The notes below the pieces were generated by a model. It searched no databases. It was not told the origin of the DNA and saw only the letters and a program-made list of their open reading frames with translations. Shown here piece after piece: positions 1 to 6,168 of a DNA stretch of 8,388 nucleotides (its first letter is position 1; the number at the start of each line of letters is the position of its first letter). The stretch is taken from positions 3,712-12,099 of the forward strand of contig DAJY01000041.1 of the NCBI GenBank assembly GCA_002499015.1, written 5' to 3'. Source of the stretch: Euryarchaeota archaeon UBA242 (lineage in GTDB: Archaea; Thermoplasmatota; Poseidoniia; Poseidoniales; Poseidoniaceae). A program made the translations under genes and the position numbers.

Positions 1-213
1 AATGTTGATTTACAAGATTTATGGGCATCATTGAAACTTAGAAGAGAAAATAGATACTTACAATGGATTGATTGGATGGATGGAAAGGGAGAGATTCCTA
101 GTAACCCCTTACCACCTAGTCCGCATCAAAGTGCACTTCTAGAACCTGGTGAATTAACAGAATTAGGTGAAGAACTGGATGAGCTTGACCAAGAACTTGG
201 CTTTATCGATTGA
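1..213 (+). CDS. C-terminal end of an unidentified protein (5' end outside window)
   Basis: The reading frame is open from base 1 and ends at TGA 211-213, so 70 C-terminal residues are visible and the gene starts upstream of the window. A TTG at 31 could be read as a start, but nothing supports it and the frame continues to the edge. The visible part has a tryptophan-rich basic stretch (LRRENRYLQWIDWMDG), then a proline/serine linker (PSNPLPPSPHQS), then a strongly acidic Leu/Glu/Asp tail ending in GFID. Such a tail suggests a soluble protein with a flexible or short helical, possibly interaction-mediating, end. I do not recognise the family. Its stop codon abuts the stop codon of the convergent membrane protein gene with no base between them. 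Confidence 0.6.
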   Translation, partial: NVDLQDLWASLKLRRENRYLQWIDWMDGKGEIPSNPLPPSPHQSALLEPGELTELGEELDELDQELGFID

Positions 214-675
214 TTATTCTTCTTCATCTACTGCTAATGGTCCTGCGCTAATCAGCCAAACATAGATTCCATTTGCTATTGCAAGTAGTCCAATGAATGT
301 AATAATTAATCCAGCAGGCTGTGGAAATGATTCTCCGATTTTGGAATTTACTATGAATTTGGTAAATACTAAACAAATTAAACCAAACACAATTACAGTT
401 GTTGAAGAAGATTTTGGATTTTTCCAAAGTTTTACTACAGGGGCAACTCCCTTTCTGTCAAAGGTGAACCTAAACCAAGAAAAGTACAGTAGTAATACAC
501 CGAGTAATCCGGCAACTCCTCTACTAAATGAACGAGAATCCCATGGGCCAGCGGGCGCATAATCAAGGAATGTTTGTACAACTAACAACAATCCGAAAAT
601 TCCGAAAATCTTCGCCTCTTGTTTTGGCTGCATAATGTTGCTGAAGGGCTTAGGCTTGAAAGCCTGTGGCATCAT
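214..675 (-). CDS. Small four-helix membrane protein of unknown function
   Basis: This is a 153-residue hydrophobic protein. Likely membrane segments lie near residues 21-38, 52-71, 92-109 and 120-145. A basic loop follows the second segment (FDRKGVAPVVKLWKNPK), and the protein ends in DEEE. No catalytic motif or named family is recognisable, so it is best left as a predicted integral membrane protein. The start is uncertain. The longest form begins with two ATGs at 675 and 672, only 9 bases from the divergent galU start. An internal ATG at 633 gives a 139-residue protein starting MQPKQEAKIF just before the first helix and leaves 51 bases for divergent promoters. Neither start has a clear Shine-Dalgarno sequence. 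The gene converges on the acidic-tail gene with zero spacing. Confidence 0.75.
   Translation of the reverse strand: MMPQAFKPKPFSNIMQPKQEAKIFGIFGLLLVVQTFLDYAPAGPWDSRSFSRGVAGLLGVLLLYFSWFRFTFDRKGVAPVVKLWKNPKSSSTTVIVFGLICLVFTKFIVNSKIGESFPQPAGLIITFIGLLAIANGIYVWLISAGPLAVDEEE
652..665. repeat. Short inverted repeat between divergent genes
   Basis: AGGCTT (652-657) and AAGCCT (660-665) are perfect 6-base inverted arms around a 2-base spacer. They sit between the internal ATG (633) of the minus-strand membrane protein and the galU ATG (685). The position would suit a small operator for a divergent promoter, but arms this short arise by chance and the longer reading of the membrane protein would make this coding sequence. 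Confidence 0.2.
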
Positions 676-684
676 AGTGGTGAT

Positions 685-1545
685 ATGGCGGAGGTTTTGG
701 ATGCGATTTTGGTCGCCGGTGGCCTTGGAACTCGGATGTTACCTGCTAGTGCAAGCATTGCTAAGGAAGCCTTGCCACTGGTCGACATCCCAGTTCTAAC
801 TCATCTTGCTAGAGAGGCAGTGGCAGCAGGAGCAAAGAGATTGCACATCGTTACTTCAGCGCGTAAGGATTTATCAGCACTCCTCGCAGACAATTCGTGG
901 CTACTCAGTAAAAGAAGCGACTTAGATCCATTAGTTCTCTCCCCATTTAGCGATGTAGAAGTATTGGTCCACATTCAGCACCAAGCTCTTGGATTAGCCA
1001 ATGCGATTTCAGCAGCCTCAACATCAATCAATGGTCCATTTTTAGTATTATTAGGCGATAATTTATTGATGAATAATCATACTAGCGCCAGCGATTATAG
1101 CCCATCTAATGCTAGCGCTGAATTGGTTAAGTGTTATGCTGTAAATAATTTACCATGTGTAGGACTTGTTAGTGTTGCTGATGATGAAGTAAGCAATTAC
1201 GGAGTTGTTGAAATGGACGGACAACATATCACTTCAATAGTTGAAAAACCAAATAAAGTGGATGCACCATCAAATATGGTTTTATGTGGTAGATATATTT
1301 TCACAGAAGACTTTTCACAGTTGCTAAATCAATATGACTTAGCAACCCATGGCGAATTACAATCGATTGCAATTCAACAGCACTGGATGGATAACTGCGG
1401 ATTGATTGGAGTGCCTCTAGATGGCTACCAGTGGTATGATTCAGGCTCACCATTACCTTGGTTGAAATCACAAATAGATCATGCTCTACGCAGACCTGAC
1501 ATGAATCAACAATTGAGAGATTGGTTGATTCAAAGATTACAGTAA
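685..1545 (+). CDS. galU: UTP--glucose-1-phosphate uridylyltransferase (GalU family)
   Basis: The enzyme joins UTP and glucose 1-phosphate to give UDP-glucose and pyrophosphate in the cytoplasm. The 286-residue product has the usual GalU length and motif order: the nucleotide-binding loop GGLGTRMLPA at residues 12-21 with the downstream Lys in AKEALPLVDIP (K27), the region HQALGLANAI at 99-108, the metal-binding Asp in LLGDN (D125), YGVVEMDG near 172-179, IVEKPNKVDAPSN at 185-197, CGRYIF at 201-206, GELQ at 223-226 and YDSGSPLPWL at 251-260. LPLVD and VEKP point to GalU rather than RmlA. ATG 685 is chosen because it places the first beta strand immediately before the loop. An upstream in-frame option at 619 adds residues unlike the family and overlaps the divergent gene. 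GGTGA lies only one base before the ATG, too near for a normal Shine-Dalgarno site. UDP-glucose would feed the dehydrogenase at 7494-8318. Confidence 0.9.
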   Translation: MAEVLDAILVAGGLGTRMLPASASIAKEALPLVDIPVLTHLAREAVAAGAKRLHIVTSARKDLSALLADNSWLLSKRSDLDPLVLSPFSDVEVLVHIQHQALGLANAISAASTSINGPFLVLLGDNLLMNNHTSASDYSPSNASAELVKCYAVNNLPCVGLVSVADDEVSNYGVVEMDGQHITSIVEKPNKVDAPSNMVLCGRYIFTEDFSQLLNQYDLATHGELQSIAIQQHWMDNCGLIGVPLDGYQWYDSGSPLPWLKSQIDHALRRPDMNQQLRDWLIQRLQ

Positions 1546-1546
1546 T

Positions 1547-2095
1547 TCATCTTTGTCCAGGTTTCCAAAAACTTAGTGGTGCAGGTGGTTCTTGATTTGC
1601 ACAGCGTAATGCTAAGTGGTCGGCTCTTTCATTCCAACGGTGTCCTCGATGTGCTCTAACATGACTCCATGACAATTGTCGTAATTGAGAAACTTCCTTC
1701 CAAAGCATCTGAACATTTGCTACAAGTTCGCGGTTTGCTTTTGCCTTCCAAGCACCTGCTGCCAAATTACCAGCATATTGAGAGTCTGCCCTAATTATCG
1801 CGGGTTGTTTGCCACCTTCCACCAATAACCATTTCAAAGCAGCAGCAAATCCAGATAATTCAGCAGTATTATTTGATCCAACCTCAGCGCCAATAAAACC
1901 TTCAGTGTTTTTGTCAGTGATTACCATTGCAGATATTTCATCAATAATTTCTCCACTGCCTTTACCCAAACCAGTGTCGCCTTTGACAATTACCAATCCC
2001 CATGCAGCAGGGGTATTTTCGTCAACATTTTGATTTCCTAAACAAGACCCATCAACGTAGAGACTCAATAAGTCTCCTTCGTTCAAATTATTCAC
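1547..2095 (-). CDS. rnhA: Ribonuclease HI
   Basis: This nuclease cuts the RNA strand of RNA-DNA hybrids (R-loops, primers, misincorporated ribonucleotides). The 182-residue protein keeps the full type 1 active site in order: D15 in LYVDGSCLGN, E79 in NNTAELSG, D104 in IRADSQYA and D159 in WNERADHLA, plus the flexible-loop His in HVRAHRGH (H149, matching the His of the Escherichia coli GHAGH motif). The stretch WKAKANRELV near 116-125 resembles the basic handle used for hybrid binding. Residues about 37-72 form a Gly/Glu-rich insertion between the first strands. The start is GTG 2095, which overlaps the gcvH stop in a GTGA tetranucleotide, so translation is probably coupled. The stop lies one base from that of convergent galU. 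Family assignment is firm; coupling with gcvH is read from spacing. Confidence 0.92.
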   Translation of the reverse strand: MNNLNEGDLLSLYVDGSCLGNQNVDENTPAAWGLVIVKGDTGLGKGSGEIIDEISAMVITDKNTEGFIGAEVGSNNTAELSGFAAALKWLLVEGGKQPAIIRADSQYAGNLAAGAWKAKANRELVANVQMLWKEVSQLRQLSWSHVRAHRGHRWNERADHLALRCANQEPPAPLSFWKPGQR

Positions 2096-2475
2096 TCGCC
2101 AATCTCTGCTTTGTAAGCGGCGGCATCCATCAATGTGGATACTGCTTCAGGATTATTTAAGCGCATACGAATAATCCAACCAGCGCCATATGGTGACTCG
2201 TTTAGGAGTTCTGGAGAGTCATCCAATTCTTCGTTTACTGCAGTGACTTGACCTGCTAAAGGTGCGAAAATTGGAGATGCAGATTTCACTGATTCGACGA
2301 TAGCGAATTCTTCCATATCCTCAAGTTCCTCTCCTTCCTCTGGAAGTTCGACAAAGACAATATCAGTCAATGCATTCTGAGCATGGTCAGTAATGCCGAT
2401 GACGACTTCATCACCTTCAACTCTAATCCATTCGTGCTCTTTTGTATAGTACATACCTTCAGGAACTTCGCTCAT
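2092..2475 (-). CDS. gcvH: Glycine cleavage system H protein (lipoyl carrier)
   Basis: GcvH carries the aminomethyl group on a lipoyl-lysine arm between the P, T and L proteins of the glycine cleavage complex. Lone GcvH proteins can also serve in lipoate transfer. The 127-residue product matches the family length and sequence: YYTKEHEWIRVEGD near the N-terminus, GITDHAQNALTDIVFVELPEEG, then AIVESVKSASPIFAPLAG with the lipoylated Lys at K64, and the C-terminal SPYGAGWIIRMR region. ATG 2475 is preferred over an ORF start 36 bases upstream because it gives the normal N-terminus and has GAGG (2484-2487) eight bases ahead. No gcvT, gcvP or lpd is in this window, so which process it serves here is open. 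The 3' end overlaps the RNase HI start. Confidence 0.93.
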   Translation of the reverse strand: MSEVPEGMYYTKEHEWIRVEGDEVVIGITDHAQNALTDIVFVELPEEGEELEDMEEFAIVESVKSASPIFAPLAGQVTAVNEELDDSPELLNESPYGAGWIIRMRLNNPEAVSTLMDAAAYKAEIGE

Positions 2476-2483
2476 TACAATCG

Positions 2484-2487
2484 CCTC
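2484..2487 (-). promoter_or_regulatory. Shine-Dalgarno site deciding the gcvH start
   Basis: GAGG on the minus strand lies eight bases before ATG 2475, and no comparable motif precedes the longer start at 2511. This supports the 127-residue form of GcvH. Confidence 0.5.
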
Positions 2488-2555
2488 GTAGTGATGGCGA
2501 TGAGCAATCATTTGATGAATGCACCGATGAGGATGTTACTTATTGAAATTGCAAA

Positions 2556-2897
2556 TCACTCTTGTTCAGAGATATCTTGTTCAAGCACAGTCGCTTCTAA
2601 TTTCGCCCAAGCATTACCAACAGACGAATCTTTTTCCGTCTCTTCGACATCACTTTTAACGCGATTAGCCATTTCTAAATCATCTTCCAGTGGATATGCT
2701 TTGGCAAATGGACCTTCACCCTTGGCTATTAAAATGGATAGGCCAATTAGAAGCAGGCCCGCTATTCCAATAATCCAGCCAACTCCAACATTATCAAAGT
2801 CAAGCATTTGTTGTTGCAGACCAAAGGCTGCAGCTAAAATCAATCCCAATCCAGTGGCCATCAAGAGGCGAGATGCAGCATCAGCAGGTCTTTGCAT
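2556..2897 (-). CDS. Small two-helix membrane protein with acidic tail
   Basis: The 113-residue protein begins MQRPADAASRLL and has two predicted membrane helices, about residues 9-27 and 38-58, joined by a short loop (QQQMLDFDNVG). A soluble, mainly acidic C-terminal half of about 50 residues follows (LEDDLEMANRVKSDVEETEKD to the end), probably helical. With both termini on the same side it is likely a hairpin membrane protein with a charged tail. I recognise no family or catalytic residues. It sits 43 bases downstream of the THEP1 gene and 80 bases upstream of gcvH on the same strand, so co-transcription is possible but unproven. No clear ribosome binding site precedes ATG 2897. Confidence 0.7.
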   Translation of the reverse strand: MQRPADAASRLLMATGLGLILAAAFGLQQQMLDFDNVGVGWIIGIAGLLLIGLSILIAKGEGPFAKAYPLEDDLEMANRVKSDVEETEKDSSVGNAWAKLEATVLEQDISEQE

Positions 2898-2940
2898 AAT
2901 ACAACCCAGAAGCGGTTAAGGGATGAACCCAACGGCTTAA

Positions 2941-3579
2941 TCAGTAGGTTTCACGCATTAGTTTGTGAATCTTATATGGCAGTAGGGCGCGATTTACAGG
3001 AGTAACTTCCAGAATGCGTCCATCATCTCTTCTACGAATATCTTGCAATAGCGGATGGCGGCTTTTCTTGTGGAGGGTTAGCAGGGTTGGTTTGTCAACT
3101 TCGAGGGCACTACGAACTACATTAACGAAGTTTTCAGATTCAACAGTAAACTTGCCAATCTCGTCGATAACGATCACTTCGCATTCGTCCCTTGCATATT
3201 CAATTGCAGGAATTGCAAGGGTTTCTAGTGCCTCAATGTCAATTCCGTAACCAAGTACTCTAAGTCTTGAATCTATTGATTTGTGAGCCATTATGGCTTC
3301 TGCCCCAGATACGATATTAATTACTTTGTATCCTAAACGTTCGCCATTTTCAACGATCGGTTCAGTTCTCATCCCGCCGACGATAGCCGTATCATGACCA
3401 CCTCGCAACAAAATCTCTTTTGACCTCTCATCAACTATCATTGAAAGAACCTTTTCCATCACTGCAGATTTGCCGCTACGGGGTAAACCCGTAATTCCGA
3501 TTTTTGGATGAACGCCCATATCAATCAATCCAAGGTCTTCGGCGAGCCAAACTAAACCGTTGTCACTAATAAAGGGCAT
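2941..3579 (-). CDS. THEP1-family nucleoside-triphosphatase (NTPase_1/DUF265)
   Basis: THEP1 enzymes are P-loop NTPases that hydrolyse nucleoside triphosphates with broad specificity; their physiological role is unclear. The 212-residue product shows Walker A GLPRSGKS (31-38), then GGMRTEPIVENGERLGYKVINI (68-89), which corresponds to the family's conserved TE-x-GxRxGFK strand pair, Walker B VIVIDEIGKF (135-144), and the late motif LTLHKKSRHPLLQDIRRR (167-184). The family is usually about 175-190 residues, and the extra length is mostly at the N-terminus. An internal ATG at 3519 gives a 192-residue protein starting MGVHPKIGITG just before the P-loop and may be the true start. Neither start has a strong Shine-Dalgarno sequence. 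It lies 70 bases downstream of the DNA methyltransferase on the same strand. Confidence 0.85.
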   Translation of the reverse strand: MPFISDNGLVWLAEDLGLIDMGVHPKIGITGLPRSGKSAVMEKVLSMIVDERSKEILLRGGHDTAIVGGMRTEPIVENGERLGYKVINIVSGAEAIMAHKSIDSRLRVLGYGIDIEALETLAIPAIEYARDECEVIVIDEIGKFTVESENFVNVVRSALEVDKPTLLTLHKKSRHPLLQDIRRRDDGRILEVTPVNRALLPYKIHKLMRETY

Positions 3580-3605
3580 TGATGGTCATGTGATGGTAAT
3601 GCTAG

Positions 3606-3623
3606 ACTGCAAACTGCAAACTG
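3606..3623. repeat. 7-base tandem repeat in the methyltransferase-THEP1 gap
   Basis: The unit ACTGCAA occurs twice in tandem from 3606 and is followed by a partial third unit, ACTG, to 3623. It lies in the 70-base spacer between the stop of the methyltransferase and the start of the THEP1 gene. It may be simple slippage or a small binding site; nothing distinguishes these. Confidence 0.4.
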
Positions 3624-3649
3624 GAAAATCCATCCGAAGTATTTCCCTT

Positions 3650-5641
3650 TTACACTCTCACAGTTCCGATTTCCGGCGCAACTTCGATTGCCAGAGGGAG
3701 CATTTCTAATTCATAATTATTGACATTGTTGTTAGCACTCCAAGCGCGAGCCCACTCATCTAATGAAGCATCATTCAATAATTCGCACAACCAATGTAAT
3801 GCAGTTTCTAAAGAACCATGTTTTTCAATTAGGAATTGTTTGATTTCAGAATGTAATTCAATGTGATTAACACTGTTACCTAGAACACAACCATCTGAGA
3901 TTACGGCCCAGCGTAAGCGTCTATCCTGATGAGCATTGACAATTGCTTGACAGGCGATACGAACTCCGTATCGCTGGTTTGATTCACCAATCCACATTGC
4001 TAATTGTCGCTCGTTCGCTCGCGATGGAATGTCGGTTCTAAACGCAGGGTGTCGGATGAATATTGAACCATCCTCATCTTCACAAAAGTGAACACCTCTG
4101 ATGAAAGGTCTGTTTCTTCTACCCTTGACCCAAGTGTCGATTTTTTTAACATGTGATGTTTGGTCAATTTCACCAACTCTTACTCTGACGCAGTGGCCAT
4201 TTGTTGCAAGATAGTGATCTTCATCACCAAGTCGCGGTAGTTTTGCTAAACGGTCTAGAATTTTTAAAGTATGTTTTCTCTCGATTCTATCTCGAGGTAA
4301 TCGTGGAATAGCCCATGTCCCTCTTGCCCAATTCTTCCATCGCTGTGTTTCCATTTCAAAGGATGGAACGCGGTTGGATAATCCTCCATTGTCACGTCCT
4401 AAATCGGAACGGCTAATCGGACCTCTTACCACAAGTGCATCCACGGATTGTTTCGCAGTAATTCCTAAAACCACAACACCTTGAGTCATACCTGGGAATA
4501 AGTGGTTCGCTTCTTCAACAGCCCAAACATCACTCCATCCGTGCTTTTCAACCAATAATTGGCGCAACGGATGTGAAGATTGTTCTCGCAATAAACTATC
4601 AGGAGCAATTAATCTTAGCCGCCCTCCAACTTCAAGAATCTGTAAACTTCGTTCAATAAATAAGCGATACAAGTTGACATTTCCCCTCATTGTAGAGAAT
4701 CTTGGACCGTTTTCATCGCCGATTGAACGAAGTTGTTCACCGAGTTCCTTTCTCAGTTGTGAACCATCTTCCATCCCTCTAAATCTGTCCTTAATTCGTA
4801 ACCATGGAGGATTGGTAACGACTAACTTAGGCGGGGTTTGCCAAGGCCATTCACCTTGTAATGTGTCGCCTTGCTTCACAGAATTTACAAGGATTTGTTC
4901 AGTCTCAGAACGAGTTAAACATCCTTCGCGTTCACCTTCAAGACAAACCAAGTTGAAGCGGATTGCTTCCAATAATAATCTACGACGGGTTGAGGTGACT
5001 ACTAAATCATCATTATCGATAATTTGGAAAGAAGAAAGTAGTGCCCTGGTGTCATCAATTTTGGTCTGCGGGTTTCCATCCTCATGTGCTTCAGCATGTC
5101 TTCGAATAACACGTGCATGGAATAATCCTCCGCCACAAGCCGTATCTGCTATCGGCAACGGCACTCCGCTGAGTGTTCTAGTCCCATTGGTAACCTCTTC
5201 CATTTCCGCTTCATCATCACCTTCATTTTCTTGAGAGTGTTGTGGTAACTTGAGTTGTTCAATATGTTGTCTAAACCCTGGTGGTAAATTGTTAATTTGC
5301 ATACTTGTGGATTTTACTGGAGCCTTAGGCCGAGTTAATGTTTCATGTAACTCTGATGCGATTACTGCATCGGCAAGACGAGGTGGTGTAGGATGTGCGC
5401 CACGTGGAGAGCGTCCATCAGATTCAGCATCATGCCTTGCTAAAAGATGGTCTAATACATGGCCAGGATCGGTCAGTAAATTGGCTGGAAGTGTAGGCCA
5501 GTCCTTAGGTAAGATTGCAGCAATCGGTTGATGATTACGGAGAGAGTTTTCCCACGCATTCAACCAAATTTCAACTTGAGTGGGCCTGTCGGACAGACAT
5601 CTATCCAATCTCGCGTACCAGCCACTCACACCGCTCTGCAT
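3650..5641 (-). CDS. N6-adenine DNA methyltransferase, Eco57I/TaqI-like, no visible nuclease domain
   Basis: The predicted reaction is S-adenosylmethionine-dependent N6 methylation of adenine in DNA. In the 663-residue form, motif order fits the gamma (TaqI-like) class: a motif X-like HPTPPRLADAVI near 83-94, motif I as IADTACGGGLF at 164-174 (Thr where Pro is usual), and motif IV as NPPW at 277-280. GNVNLYRLFIERSLQIL at 320-336, GGRLRLIAPDSLL at 339-351 and a TaqI-like C-terminal recognition region from about 474 onward (FIRGVHF, NGHCVRVRVGE, VISDGCVLGNSVNHIEL) follow. About 80 residues separate motif X from motif I, including an acidic linker (ENEGDDEAEMEE), far more than in M.TaqI. The first 80 residues are Trp-rich and too short for the nuclease domain of type IIG enzymes. 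ATG 5641 is preferred, with GGTGG four bases ahead; a TTG at 5680 would add 13 residues. No restriction partner is adjacent, so it looks orphan. Confidence 0.85.
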   Translation of the reverse strand: MQSGVSGWYARLDRCLSDRPTQVEIWLNAWENSLRNHQPIAAILPKDWPTLPANLLTDPGHVLDHLLARHDAESDGRSPRGAHPTPPRLADAVIASELHETLTRPKAPVKSTSMQINNLPPGFRQHIEQLKLPQHSQENEGDDEAEMEEVTNGTRTLSGVPLPIADTACGGGLFHARVIRRHAEAHEDGNPQTKIDDTRALLSSFQIIDNDDLVVTSTRRRLLLEAIRFNLVCLEGEREGCLTRSETEQILVNSVKQGDTLQGEWPWQTPPKLVVTNPPWLRIKDRFRGMEDGSQLRKELGEQLRSIGDENGPRFSTMRGNVNLYRLFIERSLQILEVGGRLRLIAPDSLLREQSSHPLRQLLVEKHGWSDVWAVEEANHLFPGMTQGVVVLGITAKQSVDALVVRGPISRSDLGRDNGGLSNRVPSFEMETQRWKNWARGTWAIPRLPRDRIERKHTLKILDRLAKLPRLGDEDHYLATNGHCVRVRVGEIDQTSHVKKIDTWVKGRRNRPFIRGVHFCEDEDGSIFIRHPAFRTDIPSRANERQLAMWIGESNQRYGVRIACQAIVNAHQDRRLRWAVISDGCVLGNSVNHIELHSEIKQFLIEKHGSLETALHWLCELLNDASLDEWARAWSANNNVNNYELEMLPLAIEVAPEIGTVRV

Positions 5642-5649
5642 GACTCCAC

Positions 5650-5669
5650 CAAGCCAGCGGGCTGGCTTG
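5650..5669. repeat. 9-base-arm inverted repeat at the methyltransferase start
   Basis: CAAGCCAGC (5650-5658) and GCTGGCTTG (5661-5669) are perfect inverted arms around a GG spacer. This is the strongest short palindrome I found in the window. It lies between the TTG (5680) and the ATG (5641) of the methyltransferase. If the ATG is the real start, it occupies the leader 8-28 bases upstream, where it could be an operator or an mRNA hairpin over the ribosome-binding region. If the TTG is used, it is coding sequence. Confidence 0.6.
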
Positions 5670-5690
5670 TGCCGTTTCAATGTGACTCAT

Positions 5691-5698
5691 AAAAAAAA
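5691..5698 (-). terminator. Poly-T tract, likely archaeal-type terminator of the TerB-like pair
   Basis: The minus strand has eight consecutive T (CCTTTTTTTT) 38 bases beyond the stop of the second TerB-like gene. Archaeal RNA polymerase terminates at such U-rich tracts without needing a hairpin. The tract therefore probably separates the TerB-like transcript from the methyltransferase, although it also lies in the presumed leader of the latter. Confidence 0.45.
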
Positions 5699-5723
5699 GG
5701 CCCGTTTCCATTGGAGAATCCGC

Positions 5724-5730
5724 TAAAATA
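5724..5730 (-). promoter_or_regulatory. Possible TATA-like element for the methyltransferase
   Basis: TATTTTA on the minus strand lies in the 56-base gap after the TerB-like pair. It would place a transcription start near 5700-5705, upstream of both candidate methyltransferase starts. The match to an archaeal box A is only approximate, and AT-rich matches are common here. Confidence 0.25.
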
Positions 5731-5736
5731 GTGATG

Positions 5737-6168
5737 TTATAGGCCAAGAATATTCAAACTTTGATGATGCCATTCTAGCCCACTGTTCACCCAATCAAAG
5801 ATTTCTTTGAGAGTATTATCCTCTACTTCAGCCGCCGCCGCTAGTCTCCTTATCACTTTCAATTCCGCCGCATCATAGGCGCCATCAACAGCAGCAACCA
5901 AAGCAGCATCCCTCAATACAAATTTGATCAGAGAAGAATCTATTGTCATAAGTAATTCATCTAAATCTGGAGGGTCATTTAGAAGATTACGGATATCGAT
6001 TCGTACCTCAGGGTGAATTAGAATACGCCCCATCAGTGCTTCTATGGCGCAAAACTCTTCCCGGACTAACTCGCCATCAGCAGAAGCGATCAAAACTAAA
6101 ATCGATGCATATATTCTTTTATCATTAGGCGAACAATCACCTAATGGGTCAGTAAACAAGTAGTTCAC
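5737..6168 (-). CDS. TerB-like protein, second of a tandem pair
   Basis: This is a 143-residue, all-helical, soluble protein resembling the TerB/DjlA-N fold. An early helix pair carries IYASILVLIASADGELVREEF (about 19-39) with the family's hydrophobic-ADG-E pattern, and the mirrored second half carries RDAALVAAVDGAYDAAELKVIRRLA (about 86-110). TerB domains occur in tellurite-resistance and other stress-response systems, where acidic residues after ADG are thought to bind metal; the specific role here is unknown. It aligns along its whole length with the upstream neighbour (LNDPPDLDELL against LKNPPTLESCL; LRDAALVAAVDG against LRDSVLMAAADG). The start is GTG 6168, overlapping the neighbour's TGA in a GTGA tetranucleotide, so the two are almost certainly translated together and may form a heterodimer. 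Confidence 0.75.
   Translation of the reverse strand: MNYLFTDPLGDCSPNDKRIYASILVLIASADGELVREEFCAIEALMGRILIHPEVRIDIRNLLNDPPDLDELLMTIDSSLIKFVLRDAALVAAVDGAYDAAELKVIRRLAAAAEVEDNTLKEIFDWVNSGLEWHHQSLNILGL

Noticed and set aside
293..562. Open frame on the plus strand antisense to the small membrane protein
   Set aside because: Composition is low-complexity and lacks any motif; the minus-strand frame has coherent membrane helices.
2383..2919. 178-codon plus-strand frame spanning gcvH and the small membrane gene
   Set aside because: It is antisense to two supported genes, Ser/Pro/Ile-rich in the manner of shadow frames, and has no recognisable domain.
4674..5531. Two long plus-strand frames inside the methyltransferase
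   Set aside because: They are antisense to methyltransferase motifs, rich in Ser/Cys and Leu, without domains or start signals.
3650..5680. Type IIG restriction-modification fusion enzyme
   Set aside because: The region before the methylase motifs is only about 80-95 residues with no PD-(D/E)xK-like pattern, and the C-terminus reads as a recognition domain.
5601..5690. 29-codon minus-strand frame beginning ATG 5690, directly after the T8 tract and overlapping the methyltransferase start
   Set aside because: It could be a leader peptide, but there is no ribosome-binding site, it has no recognisable content, and an overlap of this size is expected by chance.
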